Origin: Aquimarina intermedia
GTDB taxonomy: Bacteria > Bacteroidota > Bacteroidia > Flavobacteriales > Flavobacteriaceae
NCBI RefSeq assembly: GCF_008124785.1
Contig: NZ_VNHU01000004.1
Coordinates: 1-64,000, forward strand
Direction of reading: 5' to 3'
Length of the DNA: 64,000 nt
Shown: positions 34,539 through 43,825 of the stretch, piece after piece
Position numbering within the stretch: the stretch's first letter is position 1
Layout of the letters: every line of letters begins with the position of its first letter
Position numbers and translations under genes: made by a program
Notes under the pieces: model-generated
Told to the model about the DNA's origin: nothing
What the model saw: only the letters and a program-made list of their open reading frames with translations
Databases searched by the model: none

Positions 34539-35462
34539 CTATCTTAACCTTACCGATTGATAGTATTTTTTATCTCTTTTTATTTTTCCGTAAAGTGGTA
34601 AATAAGTCAACAAAAATATAATAAAAACGATAGGTACTACTATCCAAATGGCAAATAACAAGTAATAATTAAAAACTTTCAGCAAACGAGCTCTGCGGAT
34701 TTCTGATTTTTGTCCGGTATGATAAATAATCTTCGACCATTTATCAAAAACTCTGTTTCCTCCCTGATCTGATCGAATTAAAAAAGGTTTGACCACTACA
34801 CCCCCAACACTTACGATATCTTCTTGCAAAGTGGCGAACTCTGCTTTCTCAATGTATTTTTTTAAAATTTCCCCAAATTTATCAGCGGATTTAATATCTG
34901 TCTCAGAGACTCCAGGTTTTGGGAAAAAGCCCAGATATTTTGTTTTCTTTCCTCCCATCATCCAGTGTACAATAGTAATGACACTGATATGATTTACATG
35001 TCTATCTACAAAAGCTATATTGCCGACCAACTTAGCATTTATTTTAAATAAAAGCTTTTTTATTTTTTCCTGAGCTAAGATCCACATATTACGGGACCCA
35101 TTGACAGTAACTACCGGGGTGTTTTCGAGAAGTACTCTGGCTTCTTCACTTTTTAGGAAAGAATTTATGGGAATAGATGGAGATAGATACCAAACAGTGT
35201 ATCCAAGAATTATCAAATCAAATTTTGTATCTTTTATATGCTGAGGAAGTGGTTTATTAGGTTTGGTTTTTTGTAAAAAGGTTTCTGGAAATACCTGAAA
35301 AAAATCTTCTTTTTTCCATGGAAACTTATAGGGTTGCTCAGGTTCAATTGCATGAAAAACCACGTTCATGTCTGCGCTCTCAACTAATGGTTTTGCCAAG
35401 TTAGATAATATTTCCCTGAGCTGACCACTTTGACTATAATACAGTATTAAAATATTTTTCAT
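34539..35462 (-). CDS. darA: DarA-type dialkylresorcinol condensing/aromatising enzyme
   Basis: A 307-residue protein. The N-terminal domain is flavodoxin-like (NILILYYSQSGQLREIL start, DLIILGYTVWYLSPSIPINSF, NGSRNMW), consistent with an FMN-dependent oxidation of the cyclohexanedione to the resorcinol. A C-terminal membrane helix (YYLLFAIWIVVPIVFIIFLL) anchors it to the inner membrane. This domain order is typical of DarA. It starts one base before the end of the acyltransferase gene and is followed by darB. Confidence 0.92.
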   Translation of the reverse strand: MKNILILYYSQSGQLREILSNLAKPLVESADMNVVFHAIEPEQPYKFPWKKEDFFQVFPETFLQKTKPNKPLPQHIKDTKFDLIILGYTVWYLSPSIPINSFLKSEEARVLLENTPVVTVNGSRNMWILAQEKIKKLLFKINAKLVGNIAFVDRHVNHISVITIVHWMMGGKKTKYLGFFPKPGVSETDIKSADKFGEILKKYIEKAEFATLQEDIVSVGGVVVKPFLIRSDQGGNRVFDKWSKIIYHTGQKSEIRRARLLKVFNYYLLFAIWIVVPIVFIIFLLTYLPLYGKIKRDKKYYQSVRLR

Positions 35463-36356
35463 TTACTTGTTAGATATATCATCCCAATAATCATAGTAAT
35501 TAAACCACTGGAGTGGATATTTTTGAAGCATTACCTCAAGATTTCTTAAATACTCCTTTAGAACGTGTCTGGGGCGAATGGGTGTTTCTTTAAAAATAGG
35601 AGTTCTGGCGTATAAATTATAGTTCTTACCCCTTCCTTTCATTATATACATAAAAAGAATTGGTATTTTCTTTCTTGCTGCCAACTTAAAAGGTCCTGAA
35701 GGAAATTTAGCAGACTTCCCTAATAACTCTTCTTCCAGAAACTGAACACCTTCCACATAGCGATCTGAAGCAAAAATGATAACTTCATTATTGGATAATG
35801 CATCATTCATTTCAAAGATATGTGACATATCAGGTTTTATCACAATAAAATTCATTTTCGTATCTTGAGAGACTGCTCCTACGTACTGTTTTATTTGCTC
35901 ATTTTCCTGATCGGTAACAATCAAATTAATAGCAGTTCCATTAAGATCAAAATCGTCAAAAAAGTAGCGTGCAATATTAAAACTACCTATATGCGCACTG
36001 AAAATAACACCACCGTCCCCTTGATCAATCAGAGCTTGCATTCGTTCTCGACCATCATGATTGAAAACAAATTTTTCTCTCAAACCGAAAGAAATAGCAG
36101 TACGATCAATTAAGGTTTGACCAAAAACAAAGTAATTTTTATAGATACTAACAATAGACTTAAAGAATGTATAGTTAAGCCTTTGTCTAAAATAATAATA
36201 ACTGGTGCGGGTTGACGTGTATGAGAAAATCACGTAATAAGCAGCTACGAATATAAGAACTGAATACGCAGCCTTAAGACCAAAATTCTTGATTAATGCA
36301 ATAAAAATTTTATACCCTAAGGGTGTTCCCTTCGCTTTACCCTGCCATTGCGCCAT
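35463..36356 (-). CDS. LpxL-like lysophospholipid acyltransferase (LABLAT)
   Basis: A 297-residue protein of the lipid A late acyltransferase (LABLAT) family. N-terminal helix AAYSVLIFVAAYYVIFSYT; the family active-site element in SAHIGSFNIARYFF, with His in an HxxxxN form instead of the usual HxxxxD/E; and the C-terminal motif PLQWFNYYDYW. In aryl-polyene clusters such enzymes attach the polyene to a lipid-linked sugar or other acceptor at the membrane. It lies 2 bp after the second ACP, which may be its acyl donor. Here it could acylate the DAR or anchor the pigment. Confidence 0.88.
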   Translation of the reverse strand: MAQWQGKAKGTPLGYKIFIALIKNFGLKAAYSVLIFVAAYYVIFSYTSTRTSYYYFRQRLNYTFFKSIVSIYKNYFVFGQTLIDRTAISFGLREKFVFNHDGRERMQALIDQGDGGVIFSAHIGSFNIARYFFDDFDLNGTAINLIVTDQENEQIKQYVGAVSQDTKMNFIVIKPDMSHIFEMNDALSNNEVIIFASDRYVEGVQFLEEELLGKSAKFPSGPFKLAARKKIPILFMYIMKGRGKNYNLYARTPIFKETPIRPRHVLKEYLRNLEVMLQKYPLQWFNYYDYWDDISNK

Positions 36357-36358
36357 AA

Positions 36359-36607
36359 TTAAGCATTCACTTTTCTCTCTATGAGTTTATAAAAGTCCTG
36401 AAAACTTTCTATCCCTACGAAATCTTCACCAACTAATTTTACTCCGAACGTTGCTTCGATTGCAACCACTAAATCTACATAATCAAGACTATCCAGATCC
36501 AATGTTTCTTTCAGGTTTGCTTCTGGAGAAATCTCATCAGATTCTACTTCGAATTCTTCTATCAGAAATTCATCTACTTTCTCAACAATAACACTTGTTT
36601 CCATCAT
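36359..36607 (-). CDS. Acyl carrier protein
   Basis: An 82-residue acidic protein with the phosphopantetheine motif KETLDLDSLDYVDLVVAI (Ser in LDS). It is quite different from the other ACP (27014-27271) and more like those that partner aryl-polyene ketosynthases. It lies 21 bp after the FabF-type gene and 2 bp before the LABLAT gene, so it probably carries the polyene from ketosynthase to acyltransferase. Confidence 0.93.
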   Translation of the reverse strand: MMETSVIVEKVDEFLIEEFEVESDEISPEANLKETLDLDSLDYVDLVVAIEATFGVKLVGEDFVGIESFQDFYKLIERKVNA

Positions 36608-36628
36608 CCTTAGTAATTTTTTCCTATC

Positions 36629-37846
36629 CTAAACTTTTTTTATAACAATTGCCGAATTTGTTCCCCCAAATCCAAATGAATTCGACAAAAATACATTTAT
36701 TTCTTTATCTAACGTTTTGTTTGTAAGATTTAACTTAGCAGAATCCTCGTCGGGATGTTCCAAATTTATGTTAGGTGCTATAAAAGAATTGTTCATCATT
36801 ATTAAAGAATAAACAATTTCACTGGCTCCTGCCATCCAACATTCATGCCCTGTCATTGACTTAGTAGAACTCACATAAGGTTTTGACTTACCAAACACTT
36901 CGTCTATTGCCTTTGCCTCATTAGCATCACCAATGGGTGTTGACGTAGCATGCGCATTCACATAATCTACCGCTGCCGGATCCATTGCTGCTTGCTCAAC
37001 AGCTCTCTTCATAGCTCTGGCCGGACCTTCTTGGTTAGGCGTCGAAATATGATCTCCATTTGAAGAAAAACCATAGCCTACAATTTCTCCTAAAATAGTT
37101 GCTCCCCGAGCTATTGCACTCTCATAACTTTCTAAAAAAAGTGAAGCACCACCACCGCTTGGGACTAAACCGTCACGCTTTGTATCAAATGGACGAGATG
37201 CTTGTTGAGGCTGCTCTTCATTAACCGAAAAAACACCTAAGCCATCAAAACTACCAAAGGCATATTCATTTATTTCTTGTGCGCCCCCGCAAATGACATA
37301 ATCCTGAAGCCCTTGTTTGATCAAAAGATACCCCATTCCTACTGAATGTGATCCACTGGCACAGGCCGCGCTAATTGTGAAGTTTATACCTTTCAATTTA
37401 AATACGGTAGACAAATTCATGGTCACCGTAGAATTCATCGATTTAAAAACACCTCCTGATCCAACCAGGGTCGTATCTTTTTTAACTCGTATTTTGTCTA
37501 TAGCTTCCATCACAGACTCCGCCGTACTGTCATTTCCAAACAAAATACCAATTTCTTTAGTGTCCAAAAATTCCTGATCAACACCTGCTTGATCAAAAGC
37601 TTGTTTTGTGGCGATATAAGCATATTCTGACTCAGACCCAAAACTTATTCGTTGTCGTCTACTTAACTCTTTCTTAAGATCCGGTTTTGGCACAGTACCC
37701 GTTAACGCTGAACGGTATCCAAAATCCTTACGCGCCTGATCATAGACAATTCCGGATTTCCCTTCATACAGAGACTCCTTTACTTCGTCGACATTTTTAC
37801 CTATGCACGAATAAATCCCCATACCTGTGATTACAACTCTGCGCAT
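36629..37846 (-). CDS. Beta-ketoacyl-ACP synthase (FabF-type)
   Basis: 405 residues. Catalytic Cys162 in FTISAACASGSHSVG; the first His lies in NAHATSTPIGD (Ala and Ser in place of the usual GTG) and the second in KSMTGHECWMAGAS. It should be a competent elongating ketosynthase. FabG is encoded 3 bp upstream and an ACP 21 bp downstream, which is a minimal elongation set. The HATST variant is common in aryl-polyene (ApeO/ApeR-type) ketosynthases. Confidence 0.93.
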   Translation of the reverse strand: MRRVVITGMGIYSCIGKNVDEVKESLYEGKSGIVYDQARKDFGYRSALTGTVPKPDLKKELSRRQRISFGSESEYAYIATKQAFDQAGVDQEFLDTKEIGILFGNDSTAESVMEAIDKIRVKKDTTLVGSGGVFKSMNSTVTMNLSTVFKLKGINFTISAACASGSHSVGMGYLLIKQGLQDYVICGGAQEINEYAFGSFDGLGVFSVNEEQPQQASRPFDTKRDGLVPSGGGASLFLESYESAIARGATILGEIVGYGFSSNGDHISTPNQEGPARAMKRAVEQAAMDPAAVDYVNAHATSTPIGDANEAKAIDEVFGKSKPYVSSTKSMTGHECWMAGASEIVYSLIMMNNSFIAPNINLEHPDEDSAKLNLTNKTLDKEINVFLSNSFGFGGTNSAIVIKKV

Positions 37847-37849
37847 ACC

Positions 37850-38581
37850 TTAAGAATAGATTCCACCATTTATATTTACTATTTCGCCTGTGATATATGA
37901 TGCTTTTTTTGAAGCTAAAAAAGACACCAAATCCGCCACTTCTTCTGCTTCTCCAAAACGATTTGCAGGTATCATACGTTTTAAATCTTTCTCATCCATC
38001 TCGGCGGTCATATCAGTTTTAATAAAACCCGGAGCTACTGCGTTCACAGTAATTTTACGTTTTGCAACTTCTTGAGCCAATGCTTTTGTTGCACCTACTA
38101 ATGCACCTTTTGCAGCAGAATAATTGGTCTGTCCGGGTGTGCCCTTTACTCCTGAAACAGATACAACATTGATTATTCGTCCATATCTATTGCTAAGCAT
38201 TTTTTGAATCAAGTGATTCGTTACGTTATAAAAACCATTAAGACTAATATCCACAACTTGATGCCAATCTTCAGGTTTCATCCACATAAACAAACCGTCC
38301 CGTGTAATTCCAGCGTTGTTAATTAGGACTTCTATTAACGCATCGGGATGCTCTGACATCCAAGTATCAATCGCTGTATGTACCGCTTGTTGATCTGAAA
38401 CATCAAACTTAAGCAGGTCACAAGTTCCTCCGGCATCCTCTATGGCAGCTTTTGTGTTATTTGCAGCTGCATCATTTGATTGATAATTCAATACTATCGG
38501 ATACTCTAAATCGATAGCTAATTTAAGAGCTATTTCTCGTCCAATACCCCTGGATCCACCCGTTACTAAAGCATATTTCAT
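37850..38581 (-). CDS. fabG: 3-oxoacyl-ACP reductase FabG-type
   Basis: A 243-residue short-chain dehydrogenase. NADPH-binding TGGSRGIG (7-14), NNAG in LINNAGITRDG, catalytic Ser in VSVSGVKGT and the YSAAK catalytic pair are all present, and the C-terminal INGGIYS fits FabG. It reduces the beta-keto group after each condensation. It is the first gene of the 22-gene operon, with an exact TAnnTTTG -7 element 33 bp upstream. As no enoyl reductase follows in the cluster, reduction stops at the alkene, giving a polyene. Confidence 0.95.
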   Translation of the reverse strand: MKYALVTGGSRGIGREIALKLAIDLEYPIVLNYQSNDAAANNTKAAIEDAGGTCDLLKFDVSDQQAVHTAIDTWMSEHPDALIEVLINNAGITRDGLFMWMKPEDWHQVVDISLNGFYNVTNHLIQKMLSNRYGRIINVVSVSGVKGTPGQTNYSAAKGALVGATKALAQEVAKRKITVNAVAPGFIKTDMTAEMDEKDLKRMIPANRFGEAEEVADLVSFLASKKASYITGEIVNINGGIYS

Positions 38582-38613
38582 TCTCGAATATTATATTTTT
38601 TCAAAATAAGTTA

Positions 38614-38621
38614 CAAATGTA
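38614..38621 (-). promoter_or_regulatory. Probable promoter of the pigment operon
   Basis: On the minus strand TACATTTG is an exact TAnnTTTG -7 element whose last base is 33 bp upstream of the fabG start. A TTG at the usual -33 distance is not clear, so activator dependence is possible. The 177 bp between the ammonia-lyase and fabG contain no other feature I can support. Confidence 0.6.
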
Positions 38622-38758
38622 CTTATTGAGAAATTGAATTTAAGATTTAATTAACAACCGCCAAAAGAAAATGGAAATTTAACACGTCATAACTTCTTAA
38701 TCTGTGTTAGCCTAATTTTTGCTAAAACGTTCCCTTATTCTTTTTATAGAAGCTAAAA

Positions 38759-40288
38759 TTATATCGCAGGATTATTTTTCAAATAGTCCTTTACATTTTG
38801 TACAAAAGGATACGTAATATAATCTTTTGTAAAAGGAGGCACAATCTCTTTTATATCCTTTACCAATTTCTTAGTTTTTGACGACAATTTAGAACCAAAG
38901 TCTAAAAATTCTAAGGCTTGCACTATAGTCATGACCTCGATAGCTAACACCTCATAGGTGTTTTCTATAACAGTTTTCGTCACATTGGCCGCATTAGTCC
39001 CCATACTCACGATATCTTGATTATCGTTATTGTTTGGGATACTGTGCACATACATTGAGTTTGACAGCATTTGATTCTCAGCCGTTGTTGAGACAGCTGT
39101 AAATTGCACACCCTGCATACCAAAATTGAAACCAAGTTTCCCCAGATTCACAAATGGAGGTAAAATATCGTTAAGCTTAGAGTTCAACAGGTAGTTCAAC
39201 TGTCTTTCTGCCAGCATAGACATTTTGGTGGTAACCAATTTTAGTTTATCCATTTCCAACGAAACATAATCTCCGTGAAAATTTCCCCCATGGTATACAT
39301 GCTTTGTCTTTACATCTATAATTGGGTTGTCATTTGCTGAGTTTAATTCTTCAATAAGAATTCGACCTACATGTTTTATCGTATCACTAACGGGACCTAA
39401 TATCTGCGGTACACAACGTAGGGAATAGTATTCCTGTACTTTTTCTTTGAAGTATAAGTCTTCGGTTTGCCCCGAATACAAATGTTCTGTTCGATCACGA
39501 GTCAATTTACTATCTGCAAGATGCGCACGCATTTTTTCAGCGACCTCTTGCTGTCCAATATGCAGTTTGCTATGATTAAGCTCTACTGATAAATGATCAT
39601 CGTAAGCTTCAACTATTTCATTAATCGCCGAAGAACAACAGATCGACCAATCCAATAATTTTTGCGCATTGATCACATTCACAATTCCTATCCCGGTCAT
39701 AGCAGAAGTTCCATTCATTAGAGCAAGTCCCTCTCTAACTTTGATTTGAATCGTGTCAATCCCCAATTCTTTAAAAACATCTTGGGTCTCACGTCTTTCT
39801 CCTTTATAAAAAACCTCTCCTTCACCGATTAAGACGAGTGCTAAGTGTGCTAATTGAACCAGATCACCACTAGCTCCAACGCCACCATGTTCAAAAATTA
39901 ATGGTGTAATATCATGATTAATCAGGTCTTGTAATCGCTCCACAACCGAATGATGTACTCCCGACTTACCTAAAGACAACGTATTAAGTCTAGCCAACAT
40001 CAGCGCTTTAACGTAAGCCGGTTCCATGGCTTTACCCGTTCCGGAAGAGTGACTACGTATTAGATTAAATTGAAGTTCGATTCTATCTTTATCATCAATT
40101 TTATATTGCGCCATTGGCCCAAAACCTGTATTCACTCCGTAAATAACTTTATTTTCAGAAAAAGACAACAGAAATTCATGACTTTCCTTCACTCTATTGA
40201 GGACAGCGTCGTGTATCGTTACATTTTCGTTTTCAAAAATGACCTTTATAAAGTCATTAATTTCTAATCTTTTACTTGGTTCTAACAT
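38759..40288 (-). CDS. Tyrosine (aromatic amino acid) ammonia-lyase
   Basis: 509 residues of the HAL/PAL/TAL family. The MIO cofactor triad ASG is at 139-141 in GGVGASGDLVQLAHLAL; YGVNTGFG (50-57), IRSHSSGTGK and the SANDNPI and EQD-like GVQFTA regions are intact. It closely resembles, over its whole length as I remember the sequence, the Flavobacterium johnsoniae tyrosine ammonia-lyase of the flexirubin cluster rather than catabolic histidase. It would release 4-coumarate from tyrosine as the aryl starter. It is on the same strand as, but 177 bp from, the fabG operon and has its own promoter. Confidence 0.9.
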   Translation of the reverse strand: MLEPSKRLEINDFIKVIFENENVTIHDAVLNRVKESHEFLLSFSENKVIYGVNTGFGPMAQYKIDDKDRIELQFNLIRSHSSGTGKAMEPAYVKALMLARLNTLSLGKSGVHHSVVERLQDLINHDITPLIFEHGGVGASGDLVQLAHLALVLIGEGEVFYKGERRETQDVFKELGIDTIQIKVREGLALMNGTSAMTGIGIVNVINAQKLLDWSICCSSAINEIVEAYDDHLSVELNHSKLHIGQQEVAEKMRAHLADSKLTRDRTEHLYSGQTEDLYFKEKVQEYYSLRCVPQILGPVSDTIKHVGRILIEELNSANDNPIIDVKTKHVYHGGNFHGDYVSLEMDKLKLVTTKMSMLAERQLNYLLNSKLNDILPPFVNLGKLGFNFGMQGVQFTAVSTTAENQMLSNSMYVHSIPNNNDNQDIVSMGTNAANVTKTVIENTYEVLAIEVMTIVQALEFLDFGSKLSSKTKKLVKDIKEIVPPFTKDYITYPFVQNVKDYLKNNPAI

Positions 40289-40354
40289 CGTTATTTGGTA
40301 ATTTTTTTCGATAAAACGTAGAAATTTGGAGATTACTCTCTATTTTTACGATGC

Positions 40355-40362
40355 CAAATGTA
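40355..40362 (-). promoter_or_regulatory. Probable -7 element of the ammonia-lyase gene
   Basis: On the minus strand TACATTTG, exact TAnnTTTG, 67 bp upstream of the lyase start codon. It lies inside the upstream TTG-started extension of the divergent FAD-enzyme frame, which supports ATG 40389 as that gene's true start. Confidence 0.5.
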
Positions 40363-40388
40363 ATGTATTTAATGTAGCTGAAAAAATC

Positions 40389-41630
40389 ATGAAAAAAGAA
40401 ATTGTCGATGTTCTTGTAATTGGTGCCGGTCCCTCAGGAAGTGTTAGCGCAGCTTATCTTCAAAAAAACAACATCAATGTCAAGGTGGTCGAAAAATGTA
40501 AGTTCCCGAGATATCAGGTTGGAGAAAGTTTAATTCCGCGTTGTATGGATAATTTTGAAGAAGCAGGATTGCTGGATTGTCTGACAAAACAAGGATATCA
40601 AAAAAAATATGGAGCACGTTTTATAAAAGATGGAGCTCATGGAACTTTTGATTTCAGCAAAAAACATGGGGAAGGTTGGGACTGGACATGGCAAGTACCC
40701 CGAGATCATTTTGACAAAACACTTACAGATGAATTAACCGCACAAGGTGTGCCGATAGCTTTTGAAACTGAAGTGAAAGATATCAAGTTTCATGATGAGT
40801 ATTCAGTAACTCGTGTACAACATACCGATGGAACTGAGACTGAAATTACAGCAAAATATATCATTGACTCCAGTGGATTCGGACGCGTAATTGCCAGACA
40901 ATTAGGTCTCGAAGCTACACCAAAAATCGCAGAACACGGTTCGATTTTTACTCAGGTGAAGGATGTAAATCGTCCTGAAGGATCAGAAGGAACATTGATA
41001 ACTTTTGAGATTATTGAGACCGAAGTATGGTTCTGGTATATTCCATTTTCTAACGGAAATACAAGTATTGGTTTTGTAGGCCCCATGGAATGGATGAATA
41101 AATTTAAAGGTTCAAATAGTGAAGTTTTATCACAAATGATGGAAACATCGATATATTATAAAGAACAATTTAAAGATGTACCTTACTTATTTGAACCCTA
41201 CAAAGTGGCGAACATAGCTAAAAATGTTACCAAACTATATGGCAAAGGCTTTGTATTAACCGGAAATAGTGCAGAGTTTTTGGATCCTGTGTTTTCATCT
41301 GGGGTTTCTTTTGCTACTGAATCGGGATTAAAGGCGGCAAAATTAGTAATTAAAGAACTAAACAACGAAGCGGTAGACTGGGAAGAAGATTTTGTTACCT
41401 ATATGAAAAAAGGCGTGGATGTCTTCTCTACCTATGTTAAAGAGTGGTATAGCGGTAACTTGCAAAAAATCATTTTTCATAAAAATAGCAACGAAGTTAT
41501 TAAAGAACAAATTTGCGCAGTATTAGCAGGTTATGTATGGGATGAAACTAATCCTTTTGTCAAAAAGCACAGTCGACTTATCCGTAATGTAGCTAAGCTG
41601 ATAGAGATGGAAGAAAAAATGACGGATTAA
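40389..41630 (+). CDS. FAD-dependent halogenase/hydroxylase-like enzyme
   Basis: 413 residues from ATG 40389 (MKKEIVDVLVIGAGPSGSV, with the GxGxxG FAD motif). A TTG at 40326 would add 21 residues without function. FPRYQVGESLIPRC and GWDWTWQVPRDHFD contain the halogenase-type WxWxxP element (WTWQVP), and FLDPVFSSGVSF is the C-terminal FAD-contact motif. Flavin halogenases and related hydroxylases modify aromatic rings; flexirubins are often chlorinated, methylated or hydroxylated on the terminal phenol. It is divergent from the ammonia-lyase and likely tailors the aryl head. Chlorination versus hydroxylation cannot be told from sequence. Confidence 0.85.
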   Translation: MKKEIVDVLVIGAGPSGSVSAAYLQKNNINVKVVEKCKFPRYQVGESLIPRCMDNFEEAGLLDCLTKQGYQKKYGARFIKDGAHGTFDFSKKHGEGWDWTWQVPRDHFDKTLTDELTAQGVPIAFETEVKDIKFHDEYSVTRVQHTDGTETEITAKYIIDSSGFGRVIARQLGLEATPKIAEHGSIFTQVKDVNRPEGSEGTLITFEIIETEVWFWYIPFSNGNTSIGFVGPMEWMNKFKGSNSEVLSQMMETSIYYKEQFKDVPYLFEPYKVANIAKNVTKLYGKGFVLTGNSAEFLDPVFSSGVSFATESGLKAAKLVIKELNNEAVDWEEDFVTYMKKGVDVFSTYVKEWYSGNLQKIIFHKNSNEVIKEQICAVLAGYVWDETNPFVKKHSRLIRNVAKLIEMEEKMTD

Positions 41631-41661
41631 TAGTATTGAATACTACTGAGAATGTTATTAT

Positions 41662-41708
41662 AAACTAAAAAAAACGGGGGCTTAAAAAGCTCCCGTTTTT
41701 TTTAGTTT
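41662..41708. terminator. Bidirectional terminator
   Basis: AAACTAAAAAAAACGGG and CCCGTTTTTTTTAGTTT form a long inverted repeat closing on a GC-rich stem top (GGGCT/AGCTCCC with a short AT loop). A-run on one side and T-run on the other serve the convergent FAD-enzyme gene (ends 41630) and the secreted protein gene (ends 41738). Confidence 0.9.
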
Positions 41709-41737
41709 ATATAGTTCAGGCACAACTAAACTTATCT

Positions 41738-43363
41738 TTACTTTTTAGTATCAGCTCGCTCAACTTTTACCAACAGATTACTTTTTTTACCATCAAACAC
41801 TTCAATAATAAGATCTCCGTTAGCTAATAATGGAGCTTTGCTAAGCAACATGCTTTCTAGTCTGGAGTTTCGTATATCACTTCCGGTTAAGATCGGTTCT
41901 TTGAATACCTCACCTGTTGTGTCATTAATCACATAGGAGGTCAAGTATAGGAATTCCTTTTTATCATCATAGTATTTTTGGGGAAATTCATCAAAAGACC
42001 TTTTAAGGTTGGTAAAATCATCTACAAAAAACAAATAATGCTTTCCGTTAGTTTTAAAGTTTTTATAAGACATACTACCTTTACCTCTGATCCCTATTTG
42101 ATACTTTGGCAGTTTATGCATCCATACCATCTGTGAGGAAGCAGAAACTTTAAACGATAGAATATCTCTGTAATAGTATCTGTAGGTAGTTCTCGAACCA
42201 GACGAACTAGAGGTAGTTTGTGAAGTTACATACCGTTGTTCTCCTAAAACAACAAAACTACCGTCAGGGTTAAAAATGATGTCATTTACTTTTATATTTT
42301 CAAAATCTTTTTTATCATCACCTTTTTGAGTTCCTTCGTTAACACGAGTTTCTCGCTGTGCAGCTAATTCTACCAGTTTTTCATTTGGAAAATCAGCCTT
42401 TATTATATTTCCAAAGACTCCCTCTTCTGATAAACGTCCTGAAAACACACCATTTATTTCGTCCTGTGAACTCGTATTACTGTAAAATCCGGATACACGT
42501 ACCAAACCGGTAATGTCTTTGGTTATTACAGCGTCCTGTACTAAATTAACGCCTAAATCAATTTTACTTTTAGTAAACTCCTTATCCTCTTCTCCTATCT
42601 TAAATACTTCTGTTCTAAAGTTACTTTTCAATTTATCTTTATCAGATGATGATGAGATAAAAATTGAAGCAGTCATATAAAAGTTACCATCATCATCAAT
42701 AGCAAAATCTTCGTTAAGCATATGCTCTGACGGATACGGTAATGTGATTTTGCGTTTCCATAAAAGTGACAAATCAGCATTATAGATGGCAACCCCAATC
42801 TTGTCAGCTTTTTCACCACCGGTTTCTACTCTGAATAAAACAAGTACCTTACTGCCATCAAATGATTTTTTAAACACAAATTTATTGATTCTTCCGCCTG
42901 CATCAAATCCATAGGTACTTACAAAACCAAAATCTCGATCAATGTTTTCTTTGTCTGTGACTAATTGTATCGGCTTCTGCGCTGCCACCCCGGTGACAGA
43001 AATTTGTTGTGCATAAGCTTTATCCTTAATAGTATAAAAAACTACTGCCTTACCGTCCAGTTCCATAACGGATTGAAAATCGCCCTTATCTTCAATAATC
43101 TGACGCTTCTTGACATCTTCTTTCAGGTCTTGTAAGGAAAAACGCTGAATAGTCATATCCTTTCTTCCCTTTTTGATGGCGACCATACGCTGACCGGAAG
43201 CCACAAAATAAGTTCCCATGTTTTTTATTCGCTTATACTTTTCACCCATGCTGAAATTAAAATCTTCAGACAGTATGGGTTTTTGCGAAAACATACAGCT
43301 TGTCACAATAAACATAAGTAAACAGAAAAATCTAGGTTTTAGACAATATTGCATAGTATTCAT
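41738..43363 (-). CDS. Large secreted protein of unknown function
   Basis: A 541-residue protein with an N-terminal signal peptide (PRFFCLLMFIVTSCMFSQ, where a Cys could be lipidated) and a repetitive beta-rich mature region with propeller-like repeats (GGRINKFVFKKSFDGSKVLV, FAIDDDGNFYMTASIF, DIIFNPDGSFVVLGEQRYV). I recognise the type from Bacteroidota genomes but not a function. It is monocistronic: exact TATATTTG 28 bp before the start and a shared terminator behind. Not obviously linked to the pigment cluster. Confidence 0.75.
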   Translation of the reverse strand: MNTMQYCLKPRFFCLLMFIVTSCMFSQKPILSEDFNFSMGEKYKRIKNMGTYFVASGQRMVAIKKGRKDMTIQRFSLQDLKEDVKKRQIIEDKGDFQSVMELDGKAVVFYTIKDKAYAQQISVTGVAAQKPIQLVTDKENIDRDFGFVSTYGFDAGGRINKFVFKKSFDGSKVLVLFRVETGGEKADKIGVAIYNADLSLLWKRKITLPYPSEHMLNEDFAIDDDGNFYMTASIFISSSSDKDKLKSNFRTEVFKIGEEDKEFTKSKIDLGVNLVQDAVITKDITGLVRVSGFYSNTSSQDEINGVFSGRLSEEGVFGNIIKADFPNEKLVELAAQRETRVNEGTQKGDDKKDFENIKVNDIIFNPDGSFVVLGEQRYVTSQTTSSSSGSRTTYRYYYRDILSFKVSASSQMVWMHKLPKYQIGIRGKGSMSYKNFKTNGKHYLFFVDDFTNLKRSFDEFPQKYYDDKKEFLYLTSYVINDTTGEVFKEPILTGSDIRNSRLESMLLSKAPLLANGDLIIEVFDGKKSNLLVKVERADTKK

Positions 43364-43390
43364 AGATAAGCATCTTAGGTTAAGGTTCTA

Positions 43391-43398
43391 CAAATATA
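43391..43398 (-). promoter_or_regulatory. Probable -7 element of the secreted-protein gene
   Basis: Minus-strand TATATTTG, exact TAnnTTTG, 28 bp before the start at 43363. No TTG stands at the usual -33 position. Confidence 0.5.
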
Positions 43399-43546
43399 AA
43401 ATACTTATTGAATATGATGAAGTATGCTGAACTTTAAATCAATTAGTAATAGTGTGATTGATATTATTTTTTTATCTTGAATAAAACTGATTTTCAATTA
43501 TTTAAAATAAAATTCAAATAAACACAAAAATAATGCAGTAAAAGGC

Positions 43547-43577
43547 TTGCATCATACTCTCATAAAAACTACATTTG
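43547..43577 (+). promoter_or_regulatory. Promoter of the tRNA cluster
   Basis: TTG (43547-43549), 20-bp spacer, TACATTTG (43570-43577): a full Bacteroidota promoter match, 47 bp before the first tRNA. Confidence 0.75.
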
Positions 43578-43624
43578 CATCCGCATTTGAAACAGTAATG
43601 CGACGTTCTTTACAAACAATTATT

Positions 43625-43708
43625 GGAGAGGTGCCAGAGTGGTAATGGAGCAGATTGCTAATCTGTCAACGCGTAAGTGTTGCCAGGGTTCGAATCCCTG
43701 TCTCTCCG
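43625..43708 (+). tRNA. tRNA-Ser (anticodon GCT)
   Basis: Acceptor GGAGAGG pairs with TCTCTCC (43701-43707), discriminator G. Anticodon stem GCAGA/TCTGT with loop TTGCTAA, GCT at 43657-43659. A long variable arm and TTCGAAT T-loop confirm class II Ser. The CCA end is not fully encoded (GCA follows). First gene of a three-tRNA transcript. Confidence 0.97.
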
Positions 43709-43733
43709 CAATAATTTTTGATTATTTCAGTTT

Positions 43734-43808
43734 CGGGGTGTAGCGTAGCCCGGTTATCGCGCCGCGTTTGGGACGCGGAGGTCGCAGGTTCGAATCCTGC
43801 CACCCCGA
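43734..43808 (+). tRNA. tRNA-Pro (anticodon TGG)
   Basis: Acceptor CGGGGTG/CACCCCG, discriminator A. Anticodon stem CCGCG/CGCGG with loop TTTGGGA, TGG at 43769-43771. T-arm GCAGG-TTCGAAT-CCTGC is intact. Confidence 0.97.
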
Positions 43809-43825
43809 CTTTTACAAGTAGTTAC

